Assembly (NCBI GenBank): GCA_040386155.1
Contig: JAZKFZ010000002.1
Location: forward strand, 1-64,000
Source of the DNA: M0103 sp040386155
Lineage (GTDB): Bacteria; Bacteroidota; Bacteroidia; Flavobacteriales_D; Crocinitomicaceae
Direction of reading: 5' to 3'
Length of the DNA stretch: 64,000 bases
Shown: in pieces, positions 8,250 through 18,600 of the stretch
How the letters are laid out: each line of letters begins with the position of its first letter
Numbering within the stretch: the stretch's first letter is position 1
Notes under the pieces: model-generated
What the model was told of the DNA's origin: nothing
Database searches by the model: none
Seen by the model: the letters and a program-made list of their open reading frames with translations, nothing else
Position numbers and translations under genes: made by a program

Positions 8250-10151
8250 TTATCCTCTGTTCGCCATTCTCATTTCTTGAATGGTAAAGAAAAACACCAT
8301 TCCATATCCAATTGAAAGCATTAGATGGAAAGGAACCATTCCTAAGTCTCCATAGATTGCTCTATTGACTGCAGTAAAGCCAAAGACAATAAATAAGACA
8401 AACTCGCCAATGTTGATGATGGACAAGCTCTTTTTGTCGTATTTGTTTCCTTTAAATTCACTTTTCACATTTACATTAAATTTAGGTGTTCTCACAAAAG
8501 AACTTTTAATTCCTAAGTAGCCTTCAATTACTGCCACAGTATTGCTTAGTGAAAGCCCCATAGACATAATCAGGAAGGTGAAAAATTTACCTATAAATTT
8601 AAAAAAGGCTTTGAAAGCATTGTCTCCCTTGTCTCTGTAAGCATTCCAGTAATAGAACATCAAGAACATTGTACTCACAATAAATGCCGCCATGTATTGT
8701 AGAATTTTATTCAAATCTGAGAAGCTATCTTTAATATGTAGCACTGCAATACTGAGAAGGGAAACCATTAAGATGAACACAAAAACAGAAGAATTGAATA
8801 AGTGCGACATACCGTGTATTTTGTCGGACATTCTAACTCCTTTTGCGAATAATAATTTCTTCCACATTTTGCCAAACACTTCTGCACCACCTTTCATCCA
8901 ACGGTGTTGCTGACTTTTTAATGCCGAAATTGTAATAGGTAATTCTGCTGGAGCAACAACTTCTTCAAGGTACTGAAATTTCCAGCCTTTCAATTGTGCG
9001 CGGTAGCTTAAATCTAAATCTTCGGTTAGGGTGTCATGCTCCCATCCTCCTGCGTCTTCAATTGTTTTTTTACGCCACACACCACCTGTACCATTGAAAT
9101 TTATGAAGTGACCTGCAGCATTTCTTCCTCCTTGTTCAATAGCAAAGTGTCCATCCAAACCAAAGGCTTGCAATTCAGTTAGTAAGGAATATTTTTTATT
9201 TAAATGTCCCCAACGTGTTTGAACAACACCAATTTTTTCATTGGCAAAAAATGGAATTGTTTTGCGAAGGAAATCCTTTTCAGGGATGAAATCTGCATCG
9301 AAAATTGCAATGAAATCGCCTTGAACTTTGTCCATTGCATCATCTAATGCACCTGCTTTGTAACCAGTTCTATCTGTTCTGTGTACGTGTTGAATGTTCA
9401 CCCCAGTCGCTGCGATTTTTGCTACAGTCGCTGCAATGATGTCTTTTGTTTCATCCGTTGAATCATCCAACACTTGAATTTGCAACTTATCTGCTGGGTA
9501 ATCAAATTCTGCGCAGGCCTCAATGATACGATCAGCAACATACATTTCATTGTACATCGGCAATTGAACTGTTACCATTGGTGCATTGTTCCAATCCATT
9601 GGAGGAGCAACACGCGTAGCAACTGTTTTACGGTTTTTACGGTATCCCATTGCCAAAGTGAATTGTAAAACACTATAGCAGAAGATCAGGAATAAACAAA
9701 TTCCGTAAATAGCTAAAATTACTTTTGCAAGAATGTGCGACCAATAATGCTCCTTTTCTCCACGATCTCCCCAATTGAACATCCATGTCACTTTCAACGA
9801 TGCCGTAAACGGATTTTTAACATCAAAAGTGAAATGTTCTTTGTGAGTGATAGAATCTAGCACAAAATCAAATGATTGTGGCGTATAATCTTTATCAGAA
9901 ATAATTAATTTGCTTTTGCCAAAAGGAACATTTTTGAATTCGAAGAATCCTTCAGAATTAGTTTCAACAATGCTTGATTTTTTGGTTTGAAGGTTTTTAA
10001 TGGTCACCTCCATTTCCTCAATCGGCCGTTTAGTGCGTTGATCTATGAACTTACCTTTAACAGATTTTGTCTGTGAAAATGCTGAGAAAGAAAGTGTTAC
10101 CGATGCTAAAGTTAGCACGGTGGAAAGCAATAATAGTTTGTTAATACGCAT
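8250..10151 (-). CDS. GT2 glycosyltransferase with N-terminal carboxypeptidase-regulatory-like domain
   Basis: A 633-residue membrane enzyme. A signal peptide (1-27) precedes a carboxypeptidase-D regulatory-like beta domain (about 30-110, KGKFIDQRTKRPIEEMEVTI then GFFEFKNVPFG), then a membrane helix (about 135-165). The GT2 catalytic domain has PMVTVQLPMYNE, DDSTDE (D229/D230), DADF, TEDLDL and QQHRW (414-418), the D,D,D,QxxRW set of processive synthases such as mannan or cellulose synthase-like enzymes. Four further helices close the protein. The topology puts the beta domain in the periplasm and the catalytic domain in the cytoplasm. The polymer made is unknown. A TAATTTTG box (10178 to 10171) precedes the ATG. 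Confidence 0.85.
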   Translation of the reverse strand: MRINKLLLLSTVLTLASVTLSFSAFSQTKSVKGKFIDQRTKRPIEEMEVTIKNLQTKKSSIVETNSEGFFEFKNVPFGKSKLIISDKDYTPQSFDFVLDSITHKEHFTFDVKNPFTASLKVTWMFNWGDRGEKEHYWSHILAKVILAIYGICLFLIFCYSVLQFTLAMGYRKNRKTVATRVAPPMDWNNAPMVTVQLPMYNEMYVADRIIEACAEFDYPADKLQIQVLDDSTDETKDIIAATVAKIAATGVNIQHVHRTDRTGYKAGALDDAMDKVQGDFIAIFDADFIPEKDFLRKTIPFFANEKIGVVQTRWGHLNKKYSLLTELQAFGLDGHFAIEQGGRNAAGHFINFNGTGGVWRKKTIEDAGGWEHDTLTEDLDLSYRAQLKGWKFQYLEEVVAPAELPITISALKSQQHRWMKGGAEVFGKMWKKLLFAKGVRMSDKIHGMSHLFNSSVFVFILMVSLLSIAVLHIKDSFSDLNKILQYMAAFIVSTMFLMFYYWNAYRDKGDNAFKAFFKFIGKFFTFLIMSMGLSLSNTVAVIEGYLGIKSSFVRTPKFNVNVKSEFKGNKYDKKSLSIINIGEFVLFIVFGFTAVNRAIYGDLGMVPFHLMLSIGYGMVFFFTIQEMRMANRG

Positions 10152-10223
10152 AGATGTACGCTAAAAAGGTCAAAATTAGACAAAAACGGGAATGTACGTT
10201 CTATTGTTAATATTTATTAACAA

Positions 10224-11177
10224 TTACTCCCAGTATCCCATCTTATTGAATTTCTCGATTCGGTCATTAATGCGCTTGTTTTCCTCGATGGATTCTAATT
10301 CAGAAATGGTAGTTTTAATGTAACTTTTTACAGTTTTGAAAATAGCTTCATGGTCTCGGTGAGCACCTGTTAAAGGTTCCTTAATCACATCATCCACCAA
10401 ACCGTTTTTTTTCATGTCGGTGGAAGTCAATTTCAAAGCATCGGCTGCTTTTTCTTTGAAATCCCACGAACGCCAGAGGATTGAAGAACACGATTCTGGC
10501 GATATTACTGAATACCAAGTGTTTTCTAGCATCACTACACGATCACCAACGCCTATTCCTAATGCACCACCTGATGCACCCTCGCCAATGATAATACATA
10601 TAACCGGAACTTTCAAACGCATCATTTCATAGATGTTTCTTGCAATTGCTTCTCCTTGCCCTCTTTCTTCTGCTTCCAAACCTGGGAAAGCGCCCGGAGT
10701 ATCAATAAAAGTAACGATTGGCTTGCCAAATTTTTCTGCTAGTTTCATCAAACGCAATGCTTTTCTGTATCCCTCAGGATTAGGCATTCCAAAGTTTCTG
10801 TATTGGCGCATTGTGGTATTGATTCCTTTTTGTTGACCAATAAACATTACTGTTTTACCATCCAACAAACCGAATCCACCAACCATTGCTTTATCATCTT
10901 TTACATTTCTATCGCCGTGCAATTCTTGAAATGTATTGTCACTAATGGCATTGATATACGCTAATGTGTATGGTCGATCTGGGTGTCGAGACAATTGTAC
11001 GCGTTGCCATGGACTTAAACTTGAAAAAATCTCCTTTGTCTTGTCTTTTAATTTCGACTCAAGCTCTTTTATTTTATCGGTCATATCAATTTCAGTACTC
11101 GCGCCGATTTCTTTCGTGCTATCGATTTGCTCTTCCAATGCTCTGATTGGTTCTTCGAAGTCTAGATATGTAGCCAT
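10224..11177 (-). CDS. accA: Acetyl-CoA carboxylase carboxyltransferase subunit alpha
   Basis: A 317-residue protein collinear with AccA: N-terminal coiled region (LEEQIDSTKEI, then IKELESKLKDKTKEIFSSL), HPDRPYTLAYI, DDKAMVGGFG, PIVTFIDTPGAFPGLEAEERGQGEAIA, and the oxyanion and CoA-binding IIGEGASGGALGIG. With AccD it transfers the carboxyl group from biotin on AccB to acetyl-CoA, giving malonyl-CoA, the first step of fatty acid synthesis, in the cytoplasm. The gene is monocistronic here. A TATCTTTG box lies at 11204-11197, 19 nt before the ATG. An AT-only stem at 10204-10223 directly follows the stop codon but has no T run. Confidence 0.96.
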   Translation of the reverse strand: MATYLDFEEPIRALEEQIDSTKEIGASTEIDMTDKIKELESKLKDKTKEIFSSLSPWQRVQLSRHPDRPYTLAYINAISDNTFQELHGDRNVKDDKAMVGGFGLLDGKTVMFIGQQKGINTTMRQYRNFGMPNPEGYRKALRLMKLAEKFGKPIVTFIDTPGAFPGLEAEERGQGEAIARNIYEMMRLKVPVICIIIGEGASGGALGIGVGDRVVMLENTWYSVISPESCSSILWRSWDFKEKAADALKLTSTDMKKNGLVDDVIKEPLTGAHRDHEAIFKTVKSYIKTTISELESIEENKRINDRIEKFNKMGYWE

Positions 11178-11253
11178 TTTCTTAAAATTTGGATTACAAA
11201 GATAGGAAATTAGTTCATACTTGATTTTCGTTCTATCAAGTGTTTTGAATCAT

Positions 11254-11261
11254 TATCTTTG
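11254..11261 (+). promoter_or_regulatory. TATCTTTG -7 box next to the ispE start
   Basis: TATCTTTG matches the Bacteroidota TAnnTTTG -7 element and ends only 4 nt before the ATG at 11266. If used, the ispE transcript is leaderless or has a very short leader, and the longer open frame back to 11221 is not translated. There is no clean TTTG at -33. Confidence 0.4.
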
Positions 11262-11265
11262 TTCC

Positions 11266-12072
11266 ATGTTGCTTTACCCAAATGCAAAAATCAATCTCGG
11301 ACTCCATGTGCTGCACAAGCGGGAAGATGGTTTTCATGAAATTGAGACCGCAATGGTGCCAATTCCACTCTTTGATATTTTGGAAATTTTGCCTGCGAAG
11401 GAATTGAAATTTGTTTCAAGTGGAATTGCTGTTAGTGGTGCTTTGGAAGATAATCTTTGTGTAAAAGCCTTTCGCTTGTTAGAAGATCGGTTTTCAATTC
11501 CTCCAGTGTACATGCATTTGCGAAAGCAGATTCCGATGGGAGCAGGAATGGGTGGCGGATCGGCCGATGCTGCTTTTGTCTTGAAAGGAATCAACGAATT
11601 GTTCGATTTACAATTATCAAGCGCTCAATTGGAAAATTTTGCTGGAATATTGGGAAGTGATTGTCCTTTTTTCATCAAAAATAAGCCACAACTAGCCCGT
11701 GGAAGAGGAGAAATTTTGGGTGAAATTAATATCGATTTGAAAGGGATGTACTTAAAAATTGTCAATCCAGGCATTCATATTTCTACCAAAGAAGCGTATG
11801 CCGGAATTCAATTTCAAGAGCGAGCATTTAATGTGGAAGAAATTCTTACACAACCAAAGAGTCACTGGAAAAAATTATTGCATAATGATTTTGAGAACGG
11901 CGCATTTAAGCAATATCCTACTTTAGAGCAAATTAAATTTCAACTTTACCAAGAAAATGCAGAATATGCTGCCATGTCGGGGAGTGGTTCTACAATGTTT
12001 GGATTGTTCACAGAACCACCATCCCTTAGCTTTGGTTCATATCATTACATGGAAACAATAGTGCAACTATAA
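11266..12072 (+). CDS. ispE: 4-diphosphocytidyl-2-C-methyl-D-erythritol kinase
   Basis: A 268-residue GHMP kinase of the MEP pathway that phosphorylates CDP-ME to CDP-ME-2-phosphate on the way to isoprenoids. It opens with YPNAKINLGLHVLHKREDGFHEIET, has the ATP-binding PMGAGMGGGSADAA loop and the late AMSGSGSTMFGLF motif. The frame stays open upstream to a TTG at 11221, but family alignment and the -7 box at 11254-11261 both point to the ATG at 11266. It ends exactly where the convergent FG-GAP gene ends (12072/12073), with no spacer. Confidence 0.95.
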   Translation: MLLYPNAKINLGLHVLHKREDGFHEIETAMVPIPLFDILEILPAKELKFVSSGIAVSGALEDNLCVKAFRLLEDRFSIPPVYMHLRKQIPMGAGMGGGSADAAFVLKGINELFDLQLSSAQLENFAGILGSDCPFFIKNKPQLARGRGEILGEINIDLKGMYLKIVNPGIHISTKEAYAGIQFQERAFNVEEILTQPKSHWKKLLHNDFENGAFKQYPTLEQIKFQLYQENAEYAAMSGSGSTMFGLFTEPPSLSFGSYHYMETIVQL

Positions 12073-14328
12073 TTAATTTTTCACCAATCGTTTAGTGCTG
12101 CTATTTCCATTTTCATCAATAATTTGAAGGAGATAAACACCTTTTTCAGAAGTGCTTACATCAATTTGGGTCATTTTTGTAAACGAATTGATGGTCAAAA
12201 TTGTTTTCCCCATCAAATCAAACACTGTAAGTGAAAGTTCCTGCATGGAATCAGTTTCAATGTTGAAAATACCAGTACTTGGATTAGGGTAGAGTGTGAA
12301 TTCAATTGAAGTGTTGTTCTCCTGCAAGCCAATCGTTATAGCTGGATTTACTTCGAAATGGTATAAGCCACCTAAATCATGACCTGCAAAAAGATTCAAT
12401 TTTCCATCTTGGTCGATGTCATTTACAAAAAACGAACTATATGCACCAGTAGTGATATCAAGAAAATGATCGTCAGCTAAATTAAAGGATAACCCTTCTA
12501 TAAGGTGATCTTCTATTTGGTTGTAATAATAAATGGTTCCTTCTGAGTTCCCAACAAAAAGGTAAGTGGTGTCATTAAGATCAAAAAAGTGAGGAGCAGC
12601 GTAGCCATCGGGTGTTGTAGTTGCCACATCAACATAACCAAGCGAATCGTTCATTAATTCAAAAGAAGGGGCTGTAGCCGATCCAATATTTTGATAATAC
12701 ATTAATTCTCCTGTTTTTTTGCCTACAATTAAGTCGAGAAGTCCATCTTTGTTGAGATCAAAGAGTTGCGGTGAAGCATATTGCCCTGCTGAAATTGGGT
12801 TACCCAAATTATCAGTGTAATTATCTACTGGGGCTGCAAAAGAAATAGTTGGTAGAGAACTCGTATTTTCAAAATAACTCAGACTTCCATTTTCTTTTCC
12901 AATGATAAGATCTACTTTTCCGTCATTATTGAGATCACCAAAGCTTGGAGAAAGTCGCAAGCCAAATCCTAATTGTGAAAAGTTCTCAAAGTCCTCATCG
13001 ATAAATGTATACACTGGGTTTGTGCTTGTGCCGGTGTTTTTGTAATAGGCAATGGCACTTTTTTTCAATCCACCCATTTCATGGGTGAAGAAATTGCTAA
13101 CGAATAAATCTTTTAGTCCATCATTGTCTACATCAGCCAAAACGGGCATTGCACCAGTACCATGCTCGATCATAAGACTTTGCAAAAATCGATCTGTTTG
13201 ATAGACATAGTTGGGTAATGCGTTGGTTCCTGTGTTTTTATAGAAATAGACACTATTCTCGTTTTGGGAAACATTTTTAGCATTTGTTCCAACGATAAGG
13301 TCTTTTATCCCATCAAAATCTACATCAAGAATAAAAGCTGCTGGAAAAACTTCAACATTTATAGGAATAGAATTGGCTGGGAAATTATCCTCATCACTAA
13401 TCATGGCAGAATTTTGATTGACATCGGTTCCGCCATTAATCAAAAGGTGCATATTAGCATAGGACACATCTCCAAGGATAAGATCTAAAACACCGTCGTT
13501 GTTGTAATCTAACCCAGTTAATGTTGATCCTGAGTGCTTAGGCATCATTTCTGTTGGTTTGCCTGGAGAAGGATTTGTAGGTGACTCTGCTCCTGGAATG
13601 TTGCCAGATGCACATGCTCCAGTATTATCATTTAAAAAAAGCTGATTAAGGTTTACATCTTCGCGCACCTTTCCCCAACATTCATTCATCAATTTAAAAT
13701 CGTTGAGCGAGTTTGGAATTCCTAAGTTTTCCATGCTGAAATTCTTGTGATATTGAATGTGTTCTCCGCCGATATGAAAGGTTAAAATATCGAGATCGCC
13801 GTCTAAATCGACATCTACAATGGCTGGAATATCAGCGGAACTAACATATAAGTTAAGACTTGAGCCCCAATAATCAGAATACAATAAATTTTTGGCAAGT
13901 GTCCATTGCAAACCACTTGTGGCATTTCCGATATTCCGGTAGACTTTTATTCCGCCAACTCCGTAACAAAAAATGTCTTTTTTGCCATCATTATCGTAAT
14001 CCACCAAAGTAGCACGATTGATAACGTCCGTTGGAAATTTCTTATAAGCATCAACTTGATATTTGTAGTATTTGTTTGCCCCTTGAACTTCTTGCGTAAA
14101 AACGGAAATATTATCGCTACTTCTGTCGAAGACAAAAAGATCTAAATCACCATCAAAATCGTAATCAAATTCTGAAAATTGTGCATAGCTCAAGCCACCA
14201 GCCCACGCTAATTTCAGTGTGTCGCCGTTCTTTTTTACTACAATGTTATCTTGGTATTCAAACCCTAATTGCTGTGCCGCAATCTGGTTGTAAAGTAGCA
14301 AAAATGTAATGACTAAAATTATTTTCAT
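12073..14328 (-). CDS. FG-GAP/VCBS repeat protein with T9SS sorting domain
   Basis: A 751-residue secreted protein. A signal peptide ends at AAQ (about 18). The body contains at least eight FG-GAP-type blades, each with a calcium-binding D-x-D-x-D-G-x-x-D loop such as DFDGDLDLFV, DYDNDGKKDIF, DVDLDGDLDIL and DINQDGKL-like segments, consistent with an integrin-like beta-propeller. The C-terminus has FTLYPNPSTGIFNIE, then GVYLLQIIDENG, then a short basic end, the type A T9SS sorting domain. It is therefore predicted on the cell surface or released, as an adhesion or carbohydrate-binding protein. No enzyme motif is seen. It may be co-transcribed with the BT_3928-like gene 103 bp upstream. Confidence 0.82.
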   Translation of the reverse strand: MKIILVITFLLLYNQIAAQQLGFEYQDNIVVKKNGDTLKLAWAGGLSYAQFSEFDYDFDGDLDLFVFDRSSDNISVFTQEVQGANKYYKYQVDAYKKFPTDVINRATLVDYDNDGKKDIFCYGVGGIKVYRNIGNATSGLQWTLAKNLLYSDYWGSSLNLYVSSADIPAIVDVDLDGDLDILTFHIGGEHIQYHKNFSMENLGIPNSLNDFKLMNECWGKVREDVNLNQLFLNDNTGACASGNIPGAESPTNPSPGKPTEMMPKHSGSTLTGLDYNNDGVLDLILGDVSYANMHLLINGGTDVNQNSAMISDEDNFPANSIPINVEVFPAAFILDVDFDGIKDLIVGTNAKNVSQNENSVYFYKNTGTNALPNYVYQTDRFLQSLMIEHGTGAMPVLADVDNDGLKDLFVSNFFTHEMGGLKKSAIAYYKNTGTSTNPVYTFIDEDFENFSQLGFGLRLSPSFGDLNNDGKVDLIIGKENGSLSYFENTSSLPTISFAAPVDNYTDNLGNPISAGQYASPQLFDLNKDGLLDLIVGKKTGELMYYQNIGSATAPSFELMNDSLGYVDVATTTPDGYAAPHFFDLNDTTYLFVGNSEGTIYYYNQIEDHLIEGLSFNLADDHFLDITTGAYSSFFVNDIDQDGKLNLFAGHDLGGLYHFEVNPAITIGLQENNTSIEFTLYPNPSTGIFNIETDSMQELSLTVFDLMGKTILTINSFTKMTQIDVSTSEKGVYLLQIIDENGNSSTKRLVKN

Positions 14329-14431
14329 CTTTATAATTAACGAATGATATGGAAAAAGGTTTGTCCAGTAACTTTAGCATCATCAGAATAGCAGGGCTAG
14401 CACAAGTCAGGTTCTAGTGTGATTAAAACAC

Positions 14432-15496
14432 TTATTCTTTCGTAACGATCTTTTTAAAGTCAGATTTCACAAACTTTTTATCGTTGATTCCATTGTACTC
14501 CTTTACTAAGTTTCCGTTCCAAAGGTAGAATACACCAGGCGTATCTTTTGATGTACCTAGCACATTCCAAAAACTAGCAATATCAAGCACTTGATGCGGG
14601 TATTTTGCACCTGCAAAACTGAAAAAATCAGGAATCAATTCAGCTTCTTCGTCCATAAAAACTATTCGAATGTCGAATGATTTTAATTCTTTCTTAAGTT
14701 GTGTAAGATCCTTTGCAGCATCTTTACAATGGTCGCATCCAGGGGCAAAGAAACACAACACTTTTTTGCCCTGATCGATGTCACCAAAATAGTTTGCATA
14801 ACCAGATTTTTTAGCTTTTGGCCCCTTATTTTCGACCTTTACTGTGAGGGTATCTTTTTTGATAACAACTGTATTGACTGATTTTGCAGTATCACCATCA
14901 ATTTTAACGATGGAATCAATCTCAATAATTTTCTCTTCAAATTTAACAGGAGCATTGTTTTTTGAGCTCGATGAAGTCTTCATTCCAACCATAAACACCG
15001 CCAAAACAGAAGCGAAAGTCACCGTAGTTAGTAAATAGAAATTCTTAGCATCTTTTGCGGTAGTTAACCTGTACAGCCAAACTATAAGCCCCATCGCAAT
15101 AATGTTTTTGATCACTGCTTGAAGTGGGGTCATTGGAAGCAGTGCACCAAAACAACCACAATTTCCTGCATTTCCTTTTGTGAATATTTCGTAGGTTAAG
15201 TGCAAGGAAAAAATAAGAAGTATTAAAAATGAGGTTGGAAGCACTAGCTTTTTAAAGAAGTTCTTTTGCAAAAGCAGAAATCCTAGCGCAAATTCACAAC
15301 CAATTAAAACGCGCGAAAAGTAGGCAGCCATATTTTCCGAAAATCCTATGGGAACCAATTGCTTTATTTCAAAAGTAGTAAGTGCGAAATAGGGTTTTGG
15401 ATAAAGTTTTGCAAGTGCAGAGACTAAAAAAAGTAGTGCTAAAAGTACTTTTAATGAAGTTTGAATTGTTGTTGAACTTGATTTTTGCAAAGCCAT
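14432..15496 (-). CDS. BT_3928-like protein: DoxX/MauE membrane domain plus thioredoxin-like domain
   Basis: A 354-residue protein. The first half has four membrane helices of the DoxX/MauE type, including LFLVSALAKLYPKPYF, and ends in NCGCFG, the small cysteine pair near the membrane typical of this family. After a charged periplasmic linker, the last 130 residues form a thioredoxin-like domain with CFFAPGCDHCKDAAKDL, an intact CxxC (CDHC). The arrangement matches the BT_3928 family of Bacteroidota, probably a membrane thiol-disulfide relay. Substrate unknown. It is driven by a well-formed promoter at 15514-15545. Confidence 0.82.
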   Translation of the reverse strand: MALQKSSSTTIQTSLKVLLALLFLVSALAKLYPKPYFALTTFEIKQLVPIGFSENMAAYFSRVLIGCEFALGFLLLQKNFFKKLVLPTSFLILLIFSLHLTYEIFTKGNAGNCGCFGALLPMTPLQAVIKNIIAMGLIVWLYRLTTAKDAKNFYLLTTVTFASVLAVFMVGMKTSSSSKNNAPVKFEEKIIEIDSIVKIDGDTAKSVNTVVIKKDTLTVKVENKGPKAKKSGYANYFGDIDQGKKVLCFFAPGCDHCKDAAKDLTQLKKELKSFDIRIVFMDEEAELIPDFFSFAGAKYPHQVLDIASFWNVLGTSKDTPGVFYLWNGNLVKEYNGINDKKFVKSDFKKIVTKE

Positions 15497-15513
15497 AACT
15501 AGTTTGTTTTACT

Positions 15514-15545
15514 CAAAAATAAGCATCATGATTGATTACAGCAAA
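15514..15545 (-). promoter_or_regulatory. Bacteroidota housekeeping promoter
   Basis: On the minus strand TTTG (15545-15542) is followed after 20 nt by TATTTTTG (15521-15514). Both elements and the spacing fit the -33/-7 consensus of the Bacteroidota primary sigma factor. It drives the BT_3928-like gene starting at 15496. Confidence 0.7.
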
Positions 15546-15658
15546 CTTTGATGCACTTGAATGGGTTGATTAGCAAAAAAATAACAAATTTTACTTAGAA
15601 TTATTTTTCCGCAAAAAGTATTAACTTTCACTTCATTATTCGTTTCTAGAACGATGTT

Positions 15659-15666
15659 TATATTTG
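15659..15666 (+). promoter_or_regulatory. TATATTTG -7 box upstream of the caspase-like gene
   Basis: TATATTTG matches TAnnTTTG and ends 19 nt before the ATG at 15686. I do not see a good TTTG at the expected -33 distance, so confidence is limited. Confidence 0.38.
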
Positions 15667-15685
15667 CTTAACTAGGTTTTTGTTC

Positions 15686-18600
15686 ATGAAAAAGTGTTTA
15701 CTGGTTCTATTAGTCATTCTTGTAAGTGGACTAACTTTCGCTCAAACGAATTCTCGGGGCGGTGAAAGCGAAAATAGTACTGAGCAGAAACTGGGGGTTA
15801 CCCATGCCATTTTAATTGGTATTTCAGACTATAGAAATCTTCCAAAATCACATCAACTTAATTTCGCAGATGACGATGCGCTGCTTTTTCAAGAGTATCT
15901 TAAATCACAAGGAAATGTGAAACTTAAAACTTTTTTGAATATAAATGCGACAGGGAAAGATATTATTGGGCGTGAAATTCAAAATACCTTGCTCAATGAA
16001 GCAAAACCTGGAGATCATGTCTTAATTTATTTTGCAGGTCATGGCGATATTGATACGCTGATTGCACCTGCCGAAGGTTTTCTTTTGCTCAATAATGTTG
16101 ATCCTCCTGTTATCTCTAGTTATGAATTCAGTGATGCTTTGGCGCTAAATTCTCTTCGAAAATTAATTAATTCAGCAGCGGATAAACGTCAAATTGACGT
16201 TACTTTAATTGCTGATGCTTGTCACTCAGGAGCCGTTAAAAATGGAATTGCAAACAATGCCATTATTAATATTAATGATCGAGTTTCTACAATTACGTCT
16301 TGCAAAGCATCGGAGGTTTCTGAGGAGTCAATCAACTGGGGGGGCGGACATGGCGTCTTCACTTATTATCTAATTCAAGGATTAATTGGTCTTGCAGACA
16401 TCGATGAAACATTTGGAAATAGTGATAATGTTGTTGATCTTTCAGAACTTGAAATGTATGTGAAGACAAAAGTTTCTAAAGAGCGGAACAAGCTGCAATC
16501 CCCCATTTTTGACAATAACAATCAATTAAGCTTTGCGGTGAATCCAAAGTTGTTGAAAATTGTACAGCAAGATAAAGTCGTCAACGCAAAATCATTTGAA
16601 ACATTTTCATCAACGAAAGATATTGGAGGAAATAATTCTTCCTACAGTGAACCGTGTAAAAGTGAATTGCAACTTTTTTATCAGCAGACTGTTAATGGCA
16701 AATTCTTTCAAGAAGATTTGGATTCTATCGACAAGATGCCCTTTAGTTTAGAGTTGGCAACAACGAAGCGACTGCATTCCAAAATGATTAATTGCTTGAG
16801 CGTCAGTTCAGATGGTTTTTTAACAGCAACCAGTTCTTTGCAGGGAGTTGCTATTACTACTGGAATGGATTTGGAACGCGTGAAATGGCTAAAAGAAATC
16901 AAAGGTGAAGTGAAAGCGATGAGTTTTTCGCCGAATAAATATAATTTGTTAGTGGCTAATTCAGAAAGTGCGGTTGAAATTTGGGATGTTGTTAGAGGAA
17001 CAAAAGTGAAAGAATTGTTGAAAGTTCCTTCTGTGGTGGTTGCCGTAAAGTACGTAGACAATAATTTAGTTGTGCTTGCAACACAAAAGGGAAGTATCAT
17101 TTTGTGGGATGTAGTCAACAATTCATCGAAAGAATATAAAATGCACAAAGGGTCTATTGTAGGATTAGAAATTTTAAATGATTTAGTTTTTACAAGCGGC
17201 GAGGACAACTCAGTCCTTAGTTTTGATTTGAAAACCTTAAAAAAAGGTAGCGCATTCAATCAGAAACAAGCCTCGAAAATTACCTTCCTTCGGGCTTTGA
17301 AGACAAAAAATGTCTTGCTTGGTGGAACTATTGATGGGAGAATTTTGATGTGGGATTTAACAACAAATATGTTGCAAGGTGAAATAGCTGCCAATGTTGG
17401 GGGAATTACGGGAATGAGCGCTGATCCAACCGAGCAATTTTGCTTTTTCTCAGGACTAGAACAAAAGAAAACTGGACTTCTTAATTTGAACAATTTTAAA
17501 GTTGAAAAAAGCAAGTTGTATACCACAGGAAGCGCTACTGGGGTTGTGTTTGATCCTGCATACCATACAGTTAAAACCATTGAATATGACGGGAGTTATA
17601 CGGTGCAACGCGTGAAAATTTTGCCAGAAAACGCTTCGGCCACTGCGCTATATCAAACGGTCTTGCAGTGCGATGAATTTCAAGACATTAAGTACAAAAT
17701 TGATGGAACTTTAATTGTTGGATTGAACCAAAAGGTAAATCAGGTGTTAGATCAATTGGTGAATGGAAAGGAATTACCAAGTGCTGAAGATCTTCAGTTG
17801 GCCATTCGAAATGCAAAAATGGCTTACGAGATAGGTAAAGATGACGAGTTTGCAGCGGAGCAATTGAAAATTAATTTGAATTTGCTTTCCGTATATGATA
17901 TTATTTTGAATAAGAAGACGAGCGATTTCTTGAAAGCAAAAGAATTATTGAAGGAAGTGGAGCTACTAGATCCAAATGGTGCGTATGTATTCAATGTTGC
18001 AGCAAATTTATACTTGCTTTTGAAGGAGACTTCATTGGCGAAAGAAATGGCACTAAAAGCGGAGAAACTGAGTCCCAACTGGACAGAAACTCAAATTAAT
18101 ACTGGTAAAATATTGCAACAAACTGGCGATTTGAAAGGGGCTGAAACACGTTTCAAATCGGCCATAACAAAAGCTCCCGAACAAGCGAAAGGATATGTAT
18201 CGCTGGGAAATTTATACAGTGAGCAAGGAAAACATGCAGAAGCATTGAAGCAATATGAAAAAGCGTTTGAACGTAATCCGAGTACAGAGGAAATCCGATT
18301 AAAGTACAAAGAAAGTTACAATAAAACCCCTCCTTCTTCAAAACCAGTAAATCAATTTGAAAAATATTTAAGTGCTGGACAAAACCTAATTTCCAATCAA
18401 AGTCTCTTCAAAGGTTTCAACAACGAGTTGAATTTTATTGATATTGAAGTGCCTAAAAAATGTAAATTGATCTGTGAAAATGGGACAATTAACTACAGCA
18501 AAGGAAAATATTTTATTGTCCCTTCGGGTGGTGCAAAATCTGCAACAATAAAAATGGTGAATTTTCTAAGCGATGAAATTGTTTCAACACAAAGTTTCGT

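Noticed and set aside
10204..10223. Perfect 8-bp AT-only inverted repeat after accA
   Set aside because: No GC pairs of note and no T run, so too weak for an intrinsic terminator.
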